Shown here in pieces: positions 24,655-35,800 of a stretch of DNA of 64,000 nt (within the stretch, counting starts at the first letter, position 1; every line of letters starts with the position of its first letter). The notes under the pieces are model-generated. The model had not been told where the DNA came from. It searched no databases and was given only the letters and a program-made list of their open reading frames with translations. Made by a program: the position numbers and the translations under genes. The stretch lies in the NCBI GenBank assembly GCA_903813345.2, contig CAIIXF020000012.1, positions 6,535,615 to 6,599,614 of the forward strand, written 5' to 3'. The stretch is from Owenia fusiformis. Its lineage: Eukaryota > Annelida > Polychaeta > Sabellida > Oweniidae.

Positions 24655-25110
24655 CAATTTGAGTTAACCCGGGTGCAAGTTGACTTAAGGTTCGAGTCAA
24701 CTAAGGTCTGACGTGAGTTGACATTGGTCTAAGCTGATTAGGAATTATACTCCTGAATGCAAGCTCAAATGCTAAACCTGATGCCAGAAATTTTAACAGA
24801 AGAGTAATTAAAGTAAGAATATTAATTCTTAAGTCTATTGTTTTGTTATCGTCATTCAGTTTTTAATGCAAAGGCCTAAGAAAACCAACTTGGGAGAATT
24901 ATTTTCAAAATAATTTGAGTTAACCCGGGTGCAAGTTGACTTAAGGTTCGAGTCAACTAAGGTCTGACATGAGTTGACTTTGGTCTAATCTGATTAGAAA
25001 TTATACTCTTGAATGCAAGCTCTAATGCTAAGCCTATTGCCCAAAATTTTAACAATAGAGTAATTAAAGTTAAGAATTCCTAAGTCTATTGTTTTTTCTA
25101 AAACATCATG
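24655..25110. repeat. Tandem duplication, period about 255 bp
   Basis: Two copies in direct orientation, starting gagttaacccgggtgcaagt at 24661 and 24916. Each contains gacttaaggttcgagtcaac and ends with taagtctattgtttt. Divergence is about 10 per cent by eye. Confidence 0.8.
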
Positions 25111-26227
25111 GTTTCCATGGTAACAACAATAGGTGTATCTAAAATGATTCTTGTAATACAGTACACCTATAAGGATTGACGTCAGTAGTTCAGTTTTCTA
25201 ATTAGAAATTGATTCGTTGTTCACAGTGGTCACACACGCGCCAAATGTCTTTGACTAATTGTAAGTTCATCTTTATAGAGACATAACATTCTGATATTCA
25301 TACATTGTCATGGCGTCTTTCTGTTTCACCAGAAACACCTCAAGGCTGAGAAAAAATGAGATGTCATGGTTTATCATGATTGAGACGGAATGCAATACAG
25401 TGTATGTATTGTGGTAAGATTGTAATTTAAAAATGACAGCAAAGAACAAAAGGTGTATAATGTTGAACGCAATCTTTTCAAAAAGAATGTCAATATGTCC
25501 TTTTCAATGATGATTTTGTAATCTGAAAAGGAATTAAGATATCTGGTAAAGAAGTGACAAGTTAAGGTGCAGAAATGTCGAAATTCATTAGATTTTAAAA
25601 GCGGATATCGTTTTTTCAAATTTATCATGCATGAGGTGCCTTAAGTTCTGGTCTGTGTCTTCGCTGGTCTTTTACATGTCAATAAAGAATACAATACAAT
25701 AGCAGTCTAAAGGTGGAGAAATGGGTCATTTTGACACTGTTTCTTTGTATGTTTTATCATTATTTGGGATGGGATGTAATATTTTTCCTGGCAGCCATTT
25801 CGAATTTTGATTTCAGCAGCCATCTTTAAAATGGCAAAAGGTATCAGGACATAAAAGCTAAACCAAACATAAAAGCAACGACTAATTTTTCAGTAATAAA
25901 CGATTACATTTTTAGAGCAGAAACATAGAATGGCAGACACTTAAAAGCCATCCTCTACGTCTTTGGGCACCAGTTCTTACTATTTGAACAAAATCCGACA
26001 AATCTGGTGTTTGACTTATCAAAATTACTTTTTTTATCAAAAGCGGTGGAAATAAACTTTACAGTCATGTTTGATACTTCCTGAGCAAGGTTCTATTCCA
26101 ATAAAACAATCTGTAATAGAGGTGTCACGGATACCCGATTTTTTTTCTTTCAATATTTGCACCAAAAGAGGTTCATTCTTTTCACTCCTTCTCATTGAAG
26201 AGTTTTGAAGAGCTTTTCGCTACCAAA

Positions 26228-27005
26228 TAGACCTGTACCCAGAATGCCAAAAAAACTAATTAGATGTAGATTTTCATACTAAGAATCATCCCTGAAAATT
26301 TGAAATTGATCTACCAAACGGTTCACCTAAAACACGTAGACAAGACTTTACAGACAAGATTTTAGGACGGAAAATCCAAAATGGCTGCCTTGACATTTAC
26401 CCAGAATGCCCAAAAACTAATCAGATCTAGATTTTCATACTAAGAATCATCCCTGAAAATTTGAAATTGATCTACCAAACGGTTCACCTGAAAACGCGAA
26501 GACAAGACTTTACAGACAAGATTTTAGGACGGAAAAATCCAAAATGGCCGACAATAAAAAAGTGATTATGAGTTTTTGCTGATTTCTTTTTACAAAATTA
26601 TCACATATAACTACTGTTAACAATAACATAGACTTTTACAAGAACTTTTCTTAAAACATTCAAAATGGCTGACATGACTGAGCTAACAGGTCCAAAACCT
26701 AATCAGATCTAGAATGAAGTGAGCTGAACGTCAAGATGTTAAAGTTTTAAAAGCAACTGTGAAGCCGTTTTTCTTAAAGTTTGCAGACAAGGATTTTAGC
26801 ATTTGACTTCAAAATGACCGACAGGAAGTAGGTATCGAGTTAATTTTTTCATCTACATCTGTATGCACTCATAAGTTATCCCTGAAAATTTGAAGGTGGT
26901 ATCTGTAGCGGTTTTGGAGAAAACTGCCGGACGTACGGACAGACAGACGGACGGACGCGCCTAGGCCGACAATATGGCCCCACACTATGTGGTGGGGACA
27001 TAATA
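26228..27005. repeat. Tandem 165-bp repeat with ggacggac tail
   Basis: Two adjacent units (about 26236-26390 and 26398-26548) share agattttcatactaagaatc, atccctgaaaatttgaaatt and caagactttacagacaagat, and end in ccaaaatgg. A third, more diverged unit follows to about 26960 and ends in cggacagacagacggacgga and a tggccccacactatgtggtgggg hairpin. The layout is typical of an interspersed element; no ORF. Confidence 0.6.
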
Positions 27006-28214
27006 AAAGGATAATGCCCTACTTAGATAATTAGTTATTAACTATTTTAAAAAACAACCCCTTACAAGACATCGACTCAAAAAACACCCGAGGCATATTT
27101 CTTGAAAAAGAAAATTACACCATCATCTACAGTAAAACTTGAAACCTAAGAATTATATACTAGTTTTGTGATATTGCTTCATACCTGCTCAACTTTTCAA
27201 TTCACTGTTCACCTTTGTTGCATTTCAACAGAGTAGTTTCAACAATAGACCAGTGTACGGTTAACAACATGTTTTATTCTACGAGGATAATCGAATACGA
27301 TATGAGGGATAACACTAGAAGAACATACAACTTCTCGGAGTAGCAGATCCCACCGAACAAAATATATTTTAAGGAGCATTTCAAAAGATCGATGTTCGAA
27401 AATTAACTGTATTTGAACAATTAATCTATGAACCCCCTCCCTCCCCCTCATAATTTTGTTTGAGAAATGTTGATATGCGCATGCGTCATTGCGCCGTAAG
27501 TCACACTTTATAGTAATATACTAAATTTTTATAATTATTCCAATCAGTAACAGTGTCAGCATGCTATAATCTCTTTGATTGTATCTCACTGTAGAATCCT
27601 AAGTTTGTATCAATCAAAGTTTGCTCAAATAAAATTCCTGGCAACGATGTCGGAAAGCTACCTTTTGAGGCTAATGACCACCTCCCCATAACTGATCAGA
27701 TACAGTTAATCTTCCGACATCGATATTTTGATCAAATCAATCATCATTTTATCTCAGAAATAACCAGATAGTACTAGTACTATTGTCTCCTTTTGACAAA
27801 ATCTTCGCCCATGACACGACATGTCAACCAAAATCTAAAAAAAGACCTTCGGTCTTGAAGAATAATACTAACAGACAAATGGACGGACGACATTGACGGG
27901 GATGGACGAATCAACGGCTTTTCCACATTGATACCAACAATTTCATGAATCGTGATTCGCAAAATGAATTTCCGCAAAAAGTTTATGGGGTGATGAATAA
28001 ATCCCTATTCCCATAAGGTATCAGCCTATAAACGTTGAACCAAATTTCTCAACCGGCTTGAGTTGTTGTCCAGACAGATGTATGGTCAGACGAACCAACA
28101 TATGGACGAATGGGCCGAAGGACGGACGGAATGATTCTCTATATTCATAACCTAATCACGTTCGGTGGGATCAAGGGGACTACTGCATGATGTTGTTTCA
28201 TATGTCCACCACAC

Positions 28215-28224
28215 ATATAAAAAT
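28215..28224 (+). promoter_or_regulatory. Possible TATA box of the GPCR gene
   Basis: The sequence atataaaaat lies 74-83 bp before the GPCR start codon, with a possible initiator (ccagttgagtag) about 25-30 bp downstream. Spacing fits a TATA-driven start; no other evidence. Confidence 0.35.
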
Positions 28225-28851
28225 AGATACAGTCTGTCCAGTTGAGTAGTCTTAAGCCGAAGACTCATCAAGAACCGTCAGTCATAGAACAGTTACGATG
28301 ACTATAAACTGCACACTTCTTAGCAATCTCAGTAGTGATGACAATTGTACAAATGTTACTCAAATACAGGGAGCAATGGAAGTCACAGGAAACAGAAATT
28401 TATTAGCACCAACGATGCAGATTACAACAGGAGTTATCATATTTTTCGCGAATCTTTTAGTCGTTATGTCAATTAAGCGCTATAAAAAATTACAGACTGT
28501 TTCGAATATATTTCGTGGTCACTTAGCTATGAATGACACTGTATTAGGAGCTATCATGACTGCAAGAGGAACCTTTGAACTATCCGGAACATTAAGAAAG
28601 ACAACACCCTGCCTTATTATTAACATTGTTTTATCAGCATCTGCAGGAGTAACCATGACGGGTGTTCTTCTGCTCTGGATTGAAATGTTTCTAGCGACAA
28701 GGCAAAGATGCGTAAATGGGGCATTTAGTAAGAAAACTGCTTATGTTCTCATATTAGTCACTGTAGCTATATGGTTGATGTATACCATCAGTTCTCTTTT
28801 GTTTCATGAAAACAGGCGTATAGATGAAGGTTGCCATTTGGGTAATGGCCT

Positions 28852-29057
28852 CAGGCCCGTAGCCAGGATTTGCCAAGGGGGGGTTCACTTTTTGGAAAAT
28901 TCCAGGGGGGGGTTCACTTTTGACAATTTGGGTGCAAAAAGGGCCAAAATCACTAAAAAAGTGCTCAGAATGGTGAAAAACTGCATGATTTTGAAAGAAT
29001 TTTTTGCCAGGGGGGGGTTCGCCCGAACCATGCGAACCCCCCCTGGCTACGGGCCTG
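28852..29057. mobile_element. 206-bp palindromic MITE inside the GPCR (copy 2)
   Basis: Ends caggcccgtagccagg and cctggctacgggcctg. Flanking target duplication ggcct at 28847-28851 and 29058-29062. The interior repeats gggggggttcac and gggttcgcccgaacc. It is closely similar to copy 1 at 22953-23160. Confidence 0.92.
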
Positions 29058-29211
29058 GGCCTGATCCATAAGTATCATTTGATAGGGGGATGTATCATCA
29101 TGTTTCTGCACGTGATAGTTCTCCTCGTCCTGCAATTTTTAACATTCTTGAACCTTCACAAACATGTGAAACATCTTAAAGAACATGGCATTATTCTACA
29201 AAATGCTAAAC

Positions 29212-29785
29212 GTCCCAGTTCAAATAACGAATTCAATGGCCAGATTTCTCGATTGCCCGAGCGAACTCCTGGGGGTTCGAATTCAGAAAACGAATTCAAC
29301 GGTCAGCATCCACGATTGGCCGCTTCAGCCTCTGGATGTTCCGGTTCAAATAACGAATTCAACGGTCAGAATCCTCGATTAGCCGATCCAACTCCTGGGC
29401 GTTCCAGTTCAAATAACGAATCCAACAGTGATAATTCACGATTGCCCGATCCATTGCCTGGCCGTTTCAGTTTAACTATCGAATTCAATGGTCAAGAATC
29501 TCAACTACCCGATTCAACTCCTGGATGTTCCAGTTCAACTACCGAATTCAGTGGACAAAATCCTCGATTGTACGATCCAACTCCTGGGAGTTCTAGTTCA
29601 AAGAACGAATTCAACAATGAGAATCCACGATTGACCGATTCTTCTCCTGGATGTTCCAGTTCAACTACCGAATTCAACGGCCAGGAACGTCAAGTGCCCG
29701 ATCCAACTCCTGGATGTACCAGTTCGAATGACGAATGCAGCAGTCAGAATCCACCGTTGCCTGATCCAGCACCTGGTCGTTCGAT
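29212..29785 (+). repeat. Nine 63-bp repeats in GPCR loop 3
   Basis: Nine in-frame units of 21 codons encode variants of SSNNEFNGQNPRLPDPTPG followed by one or two residues. Conserved anchors are caacggtcag, cgaattc and ccaactcctgg. The repeats make up most of the cytoplasmic third loop between TM5 and TM6 and are Ser/Pro/Asn-rich, so probably disordered. Confidence 0.9.
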
Positions 29786-30422
29786 TTCAAATGGCGGATT
29801 CATCGGATTTCAGAGTGATGTGCAAAATAAATTGAATAATGATGTTAGTCAAACTAGTCATAGTTATCAATGGTCACGCCGTATGTCTAGAGTTGCTAAG
29901 CTTATAAGTTTCATACTTATATCCTTTATCATTTGCTATGTTCCATTTTTTGTTGGCTTACTGATCAGCCCAGAAGTAAACTACATCACTGTAACAATGG
30001 TTATATGTAACTCACTCACAAATGTCATTGTATATCTTACTAGGAGCAAGGATTACAGGAAAGCTTTCAAACACATACTAACATGTAAACAGGGTCCTGT
30101 TCCTATGTAATTAGAGAGATTTCGCAACTAACTTATGAAGCGTTTAATACGTCATAATCTAAACGTCCATAATTGGGATATTAGGGAGTTTAAGCTTGCA
30201 ATGTTTTTCACAACCTAAACGTGAACGAAATTATTTAAGCAATGTATGGGCGATTGGTGATACGTATAGGTTGACGTTTCGATTTTATATGCAAGCTCAA
30301 GCTCACTATTATATATGTACAGTGTATCTGTAATTTGAAGAATATATTTTTTTATTATATCACTGTCATATTCCTCACTCTCTTATTGGTCCATGTCCTA
30401 CACGTGACTAAAAATAAGTAGC

Positions 30423-30460
30423 GATATTCAACGGAAGTCACGTGACTTCCGGTGAATATC
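30423..30460. repeat. 38-bp palindrome before the Crypton-like ORF
   Basis: The arms gatattcaacggaagtca and tgacttccggtgaatatc are inverse with a single mismatched pair, centred on CACGTG. The outer gatattc and gaatatc ends are shared with the hairpin at 30873-30908. Confidence 0.8.
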
Positions 30461-30549
30461 AAATGATATTAACGGTCATGACTTATACATCCCCGGTGTT
30501 GACTTAGTCCAGTGTAATTTTCATTTTATATACCCCATAATAACCCAAA

Positions 30550-30858
30550 ATGGCAGACGGTAAACAAAGGTTTCCAAATATTTCTGCTGAAGAAATTGAT
30601 AGAATCCAAGGGAATATTCATTCAGATAACATAATAAAGGCAACAAAAAGATCAGTGAAGATCTTTCAAGATTGGATATCTAGCAAAGACGATGTGATTG
30701 ATTTGGAAAACGTATCAAAATCGACATTGAATGAAATATTGAACCAGTTTTATTTGGAGGCACGATCAATTGAGGGAGAACACTTTAATTATAGAAGATG
30801 TTATGACAGTGATATAATAAAACAAATATTTAATTCTATTTTCGGTGAATGCCTGTGA
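30550..30858 (+). CDS. Short ORF resembling Crypton/DUF3504 N-terminal region
   Basis: A 102-residue ORF starting MADGKQRF. Its middle (ATKRSVKIFQDWI, then LNEILNQFYLEAR, then GEHFNYRR) follows the pattern of the N-terminal SAM-like part found in Crypton-type tyrosine recombinases and in domesticated relatives such as the QRICH1/ZMYM proteins. The usual continuation into the recombinase-like DUF3504 domain is missing: after NYRR the frame enters a palindrome and stops. I read it as the leftover 5' part of a Crypton-like element, or a non-autonomous derivative, rather than a host gene. The family call is from memory of the pattern and is moderately uncertain. Confidence 0.5.
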   Translation: MADGKQRFPNISAEEIDRIQGNIHSDNIIKATKRSVKIFQDWISSKDDVIDLENVSKSTLNEILNQFYLEARSIEGEHFNYRRCYDSDIIKQIFNSIFGECL

Positions 30859-30950
30859 CACTTTCACAAGATGATATTCCACTAGCCCTTCGGGCTTCGT
30901 GGAATATCACTTGTGAAAGATGCACAGGTATTCACCTCAATAGAATTATT
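30832..30950. repeat. Long hairpin at the 3' end of the Crypton-like ORF
   Basis: Imperfect inverted repeat with 55-58 bp arms: aattctattttcggtgaatg on the left and its relative cacctcaatagaatt on the right, with cactttcacaag facing cttgtgaaag. The core at 30873-30908 is gatattccac-tagccc-ttcg-ggcttc-gtggaatatc. It overlaps the end of the ORF. Confidence 0.85.
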
Positions 30951-32840
30951 GTATAATCTTCTGTAGTTTATTACTGTAATCGTTAAATGGTAATATTTTA
31001 TTGTTCAATGTATGTTTGGCCCTGGGTCATAAGTACAAATAAATCCTATTAGATGTTATATAATGTTCATCATTCTTTTATGCGTCTCTCCAACAGATGG
31101 CTTACTAGCTATGTCAAACTTGTACTTTTATTTGAGGCATGACTGGTAGTAACTAAGAATTCGAACCTAGAGTTGGAAATTACCCCCAGAATTGTGTATT
31201 TGTATTTCGACCCCTAGTATCTGCTACCTGTAAACCCTGAAGATATATTTGCATGATTAGGATTTTAGGGAAACTATTCATTAACAGTAGTGTGGCATAT
31301 ATGATCGATCAGTTTCATGGAAGATATCACAGTATAATATTTGTAACATATTTTTCAATATTTTTTATTTGTGTGTTATATTATAAAGGCATACATTTAA
31401 TTGTGTATTCCATACCTGATGAGGTTTCAGGGACATATCAACTGGGAATATATTCCATATCCGGGCAAATATTTTTCGTATGTCCCGCTCCAACGGAGCT
31501 CCGGGACATATAAATCGTATGTCCCGCTCAAAAAAAAAAAATTTAAAAATAAATTCGGGAAAAAAATTTGAAAAAAAATTGTGGAAAAAAATTAGGTAAA
31601 AAAATTTAGAAAAAAAATTTGGAAAAAATTTGAATTTTTTTGAAAATGATAACATATTTTGCAAGTAAACACACCAGAGCACATGGGATACATGCTTATT
31701 ATTTCAAACCTCATCAGGTATGGAATACAACAGTTATGCACGGTCGGTTTGGATACAGGAAATATCCCTTGGGATATACAATACATCTTCCCTTGGTCCC
31801 TTTGGTCCCTCGGGAAGATATATTGTATACCCCTCGGGATATTCCCTGTATCCAAAACCTCCCAGTGCATAACCCCTATATATATCATAGCTTTTCAGCA
31901 AGTGCCCATATCTCATCCTCCTTAGCAGGTGTCCAGAATCCGTACCTCGCAGGGGATAAAAAGAAAAAATATATTCTCTCTGTCTTTATGCGATGCTCCA
32001 GAGAGAAATGTCATTCCCATTATCAAAAATAATACATATTTTCCAAACAGACTGCACAGACTGATTTTCATGAAATTAGATTGTATGCCATGGACCCGAT
32101 TTCCCGTAACCACTCTGATTGTAATCGGCCCCTTTATAAGCGAAGTTTGGTGACTGAAACTTTGACCGGCAAGCAGCGATAAATGATGACATGTTCCACG
32201 AAACAAGGGACGTCGCACCCAACCATTGTTTCAACAACTATGTCACTGCCAGGTGTATATAAAACTGTTAAAAACAGTATATGATCACATCCCGAAGTGA
32301 GTGCGAGAAACATAACTGCAAGATTGCGAGAATCTAAATCCATTCTATTATTTTCAAGACTGAAAGAGTTGACAAGAAAATCAAAGATGAGATATTTCTT
32401 GGTATTGCTCGACCTGACAATCATACATGGCTGAAATGACAGGTTTTGAGACATATTTTGCCAGTTTTGAAAAAAGCTGAGGCCAGTTAAGCTATATTAT
32501 CCAAGGGCTATATGTCTTGCTTCTCTTAGAGATAACTACATATGTTTTAATGGAAATTGTGTTGAGATCATTTGAAGGGTACATATTGTATGGTATGAAA
32601 AATACGGTGTTTTCAGCAGTGATGTCTCAAGCAGAGAAAATTTGGAAATGTTTCATGACGCACGCAGTGTACAAATAATGACGACGACGAGCCGAAAAAA
32701 ATCATACATACATATTTTTATCTTTAACATTTTCAAAAATAATCATTTTACCATTATCTGAATTTTTGTGGATTGAACTGGAAAAATAAAGGCTATTGAA
32801 TAAATAGAAAAATGTTCCAATTTTTATTGGCCCACCCTGT
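30951..32840. other. Gene-free region with inverted repeats and A-rich tract
   Basis: No exon is supported. The phrase gtattccatacctgatgagg at about 31407 recurs inverted at about 31708 (cctcatcaggtatggaatac). Between them lies an A-rich tract (31530-31640). At 31745-31860 a palindrome has arms aaatatcccttgggatatac and gtatacccctcgggatattc around tcccttggtccctttggtcc. ORFs in 31365-32454 are products of these repeats. Confidence 0.5.
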
Positions 32841-35800
32841 ATGTAATGCAGTTGTCTATCTTCCTCTTCTGTCAAAGTAAGGCATGTAATGTCATAGTCA
32901 AGGTTCCTCTTGTGTCATACCTTCCTATTCACATCTAATAAAAGGCCCTGGCTCTGGCAGAATGTGTTGATATAATGCCTTTGTCTATGTTCCTCTTCTG
33001 TCATTGCTTCTTATTTACTTCTAATAAAAGACGTGGCCCTGACATAATGTGTTTATATAATGTCAATGTTTCTCTTCTGTCATTGCTTCTTATTCAAATC
33101 TATAATAAAAGACGTGGCCCTGACAGAATTTGTTCATATAATGTCAATGTATCTCTTCTGTCATTGCTTCTTATTCACATCATCTAATAAAAGACGTGGC
33201 CCTGACAGAATATGTTTATATAATGTCAATGTTTCTCTTCTGTCATTGCTTCTTATTCACATCTAATAAAAGACGTGGCCCTGACAGAATGTGTTTAAAT
33301 AATGTCATTGTCTATGTTTCTTTTCTGTTATTGCTTCTTATTCACATCTAATAAAAGACGTGGCCCTGACAGAATGTGTTGATATAATGTCATTGTTTTT
33401 CTTCTGTCATTGCTTCTTATTCACATCTAATAAAAGACGTGACCCTGATAGAATGTGTTTATATAATGTCATTGTCTATGTTTCTCTTCTGTCATAGCTT
33501 CTTATTCACATCTAATTAAAGACGTGGCCCTGCGCCCTGACAGAATGTGTTTATATAATGTCATTGTCAATGTTCCTCTTCTGCCATAGCTTCTTATTCA
33601 CATCAAATAAAAGACGCGGCCCTGACAGAATGTATTTATATAATGCCATTGTTAATGTTCGTCTTCTGTGATTGCTTCTTATTCAAATCTATAATAAAAT
33701 ACGTGGCCCCGACAGAATGTGTTCGTATAATCATTGTCTATGTTCCTCTTCTGTCATAGCTTCTTATCCACATCTAATATGAGACATGGCCCTGGTAGAA
33801 TGTGTTTATATAATGCCATTGTCTATGTTCCTCTTCTGTCATTGCTTCTTATTCACATCTAATAAAAGACATCACCCTGACAGAATGTGTTTATATAATG
33901 CCTTTGTCTATGTTCCTCTTCTGTCATTGCTTCTTATTTACATCTAATAAAAGACGTGGCCCTGAAAGAATGTGTTTATATAATGTCAATGTTCCTCTTC
34001 TGTCATTGCTTCTTATTCACATCTAATAAAAGACGTGGCCCTGAAAGAATATGTTTATATAATGTCAATGTTCCTCTTCTGCCATTGCTTCTTACTTACA
34101 TCCAATAAAAGACGTGACCCTGACAGAATTTGTTTATATAATGTCAATGTTTCTCTTCTATCATTGCTTCTTATTCACATCTAAAAAAGACGTGGCCCTG
34201 ACAGAATGTGTTTAAATGATGTCATTGTCTATGCTTCTCTTCTGTCATTGCTTCTTATTCACATCTAATAAAAGACGTAGCCCTGACAGAATGTGTTTAA
34301 ATAATGTCAATGTTTGTCTTCTGCCATAGCTTCTTATTCACATCAAATAAAAGACGCGGCCCTGACAGAATGTGTTTATATAATGTCATTGTTAATGTTC
34401 GTCTTCTGTCATTGCTTCTTATTCAAATCTATAATAGAATACGTGGCCCTGACAGAATGTGTTCATATAATGTCATTGTTAATGTTCCTCTTCTGTCATA
34501 GCTTCTTATCCACATCTAATATAAGACATGGCCCTGGTAGAATGTGTTTATATAATGCCATTGTCATTGTTCCTCTTTTGTCATTGCTTCTTATTCACAT
34601 TTAATAAAAGACGTCGCCCTGACAGAATGTGTTTATATAATGCCATTGTCTATGTTCCTCTTCGGTCATTGCTTCTTATTTACATCTAATAAAAGACGTG
34701 GCCTTGACAGAATGAGCTTATATAATGTCAATGGTCCTCTTCTGTCAGGGCTTCTTACTCACATCTAATAAAAGACGCGGCCCTGACAGAATGTGTTCAT
34801 ATAATGCCATTTTTTATGTTTCTCTTCTGCCATTGCTTCTTATTCACATCAAAAAACAGACGTGGCCCTGACAGAATGTGTTTATATAATGTCGATGTTC
34901 CTCTTCTGTCATTGCTTCTCATTCACATCTAATAAAAGACGTGGCTCTGACAGAATTTGTTTATATAATGTCATTGTCTGTGTTCTTCTTCTGTCATAGC
35001 TTCTTATTCACATCTTATAAACGACGTGGCCCTGGCAGAATGTGTTTATGTAGTGTCATTGTCTATGTTCCTCTTCTATCATAGCTTCTTATTCACATCT
35101 AATAAAAGACATGGCCCTGACAGAATGTTGTTATATAATGTCATTGTCTATGTTCCTCTTCTTTAATAGCTTCTTATCTACATCTAATAGAAGACGTGGC
35201 CTTGACAGAATGTGTTCATATAATGTCATTGTCAATGTTCCTCTTCTGTCATAGCTTCTTATTCACATCTTATAAAAGACTTGGCCCTGACAGAATGTGT
35301 TCACATAATGCCATTTTTTTGTTTCTCTTCTGTCACTGCTTCCTATTCACATCTAACAACAGACGTGGCTATGACAGAATGTGTTTATATAATGTCATTA
35401 TCAATGTTCCTCTTCTGTCATAGCTTCTTATTCACATCTTATAAAAGACGTGGCTCTGACAGAATGTGTTTATGTAATGTCATTGTCTGTGTTCCTCTTC
35501 TGTCATAGCTTCTTATTCACATCTAATAAAAGACGTGGCTCTGACAGAATGTGTTTATATAATGTCATTGTCTGTGTCCCTCTTCTGTCATTGCTTCTTA
35601 TTCACATCTAATAACAGACGTGGCTCTGGCAGAATGTGTTTATGTAATGTCATTGTCTGTGTTCCTCTTCTGTCATAGCTTCTTATTCACATCTTATACA
35701 AGACGTGGCTCTGACAGAATGTGTTTATGTAATGTCATTGTCGTTGTTCCTCTTCTGTCATTGCTTCTTATTCACATCTAATAACAGACGTGGCTCAGAC

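Larger units (their letters stand above)
23161..28214. other. 5-kb gene-poor stretch of old repeats
   Basis: No exon is supported. About 23700-23960 contains an A-rich tract and a segment (tatccaaaatctcccact, then acataaccctt) related to about 31850-31880. At 27640-27725 an imperfect inverted repeat uses gatgtcggaaag and ttccgacatcg. At 27298-27420 is a fragment of the 5.1-kb repeat (ggagtagcagatcccaccga). Near 26938, 27875 and 28112 there are ggacggac phrases. Confidence 0.5.
28298..30110 (+). pseudogene. Intronless class A GPCR split by a MITE insertion
   Basis: The reading frame from 28298 has N-glycosylation sites, TM1 (FFANLLVV), TM2 with LAMND, TM3, TM4 and an ECL2 cysteine, then runs into a MITE at 28852. 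The frame resumes at 29058 with TM5, a long third intracellular loop, TM6 (FIICYVPFF) and TM7 (NSLTNVIVYL), ending at a stop at 30110. The MITE plus its 5-bp duplication is 211 bp, and the two halves meet in frame across the shared codon ggc; without it the gene would encode 533 residues. Here translation continues into the element and stops at about 29071. The receptor is odd even when intact: DRY is replaced by EMF, CWxP by CYVP and NPxxY by NVIVY. The ligand is unknown; it resembles expanded invertebrate orphan receptors. It may be a polymorphic null allele. Confidence 0.8.

Noticed and set aside
28852-29057. Possible retained intron in the GPCR gene
   Set aside because: It has inverted ends, a 5-bp target duplication and a sister copy at 22953, but no usable GT-AG pair at its ends. 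It is an insertion.
30524-30533. TATA-like ttttatatac before the Crypton-like ORF
   Set aside because: Only about 17 bp from the ATG, too close to place a transcription start between them.
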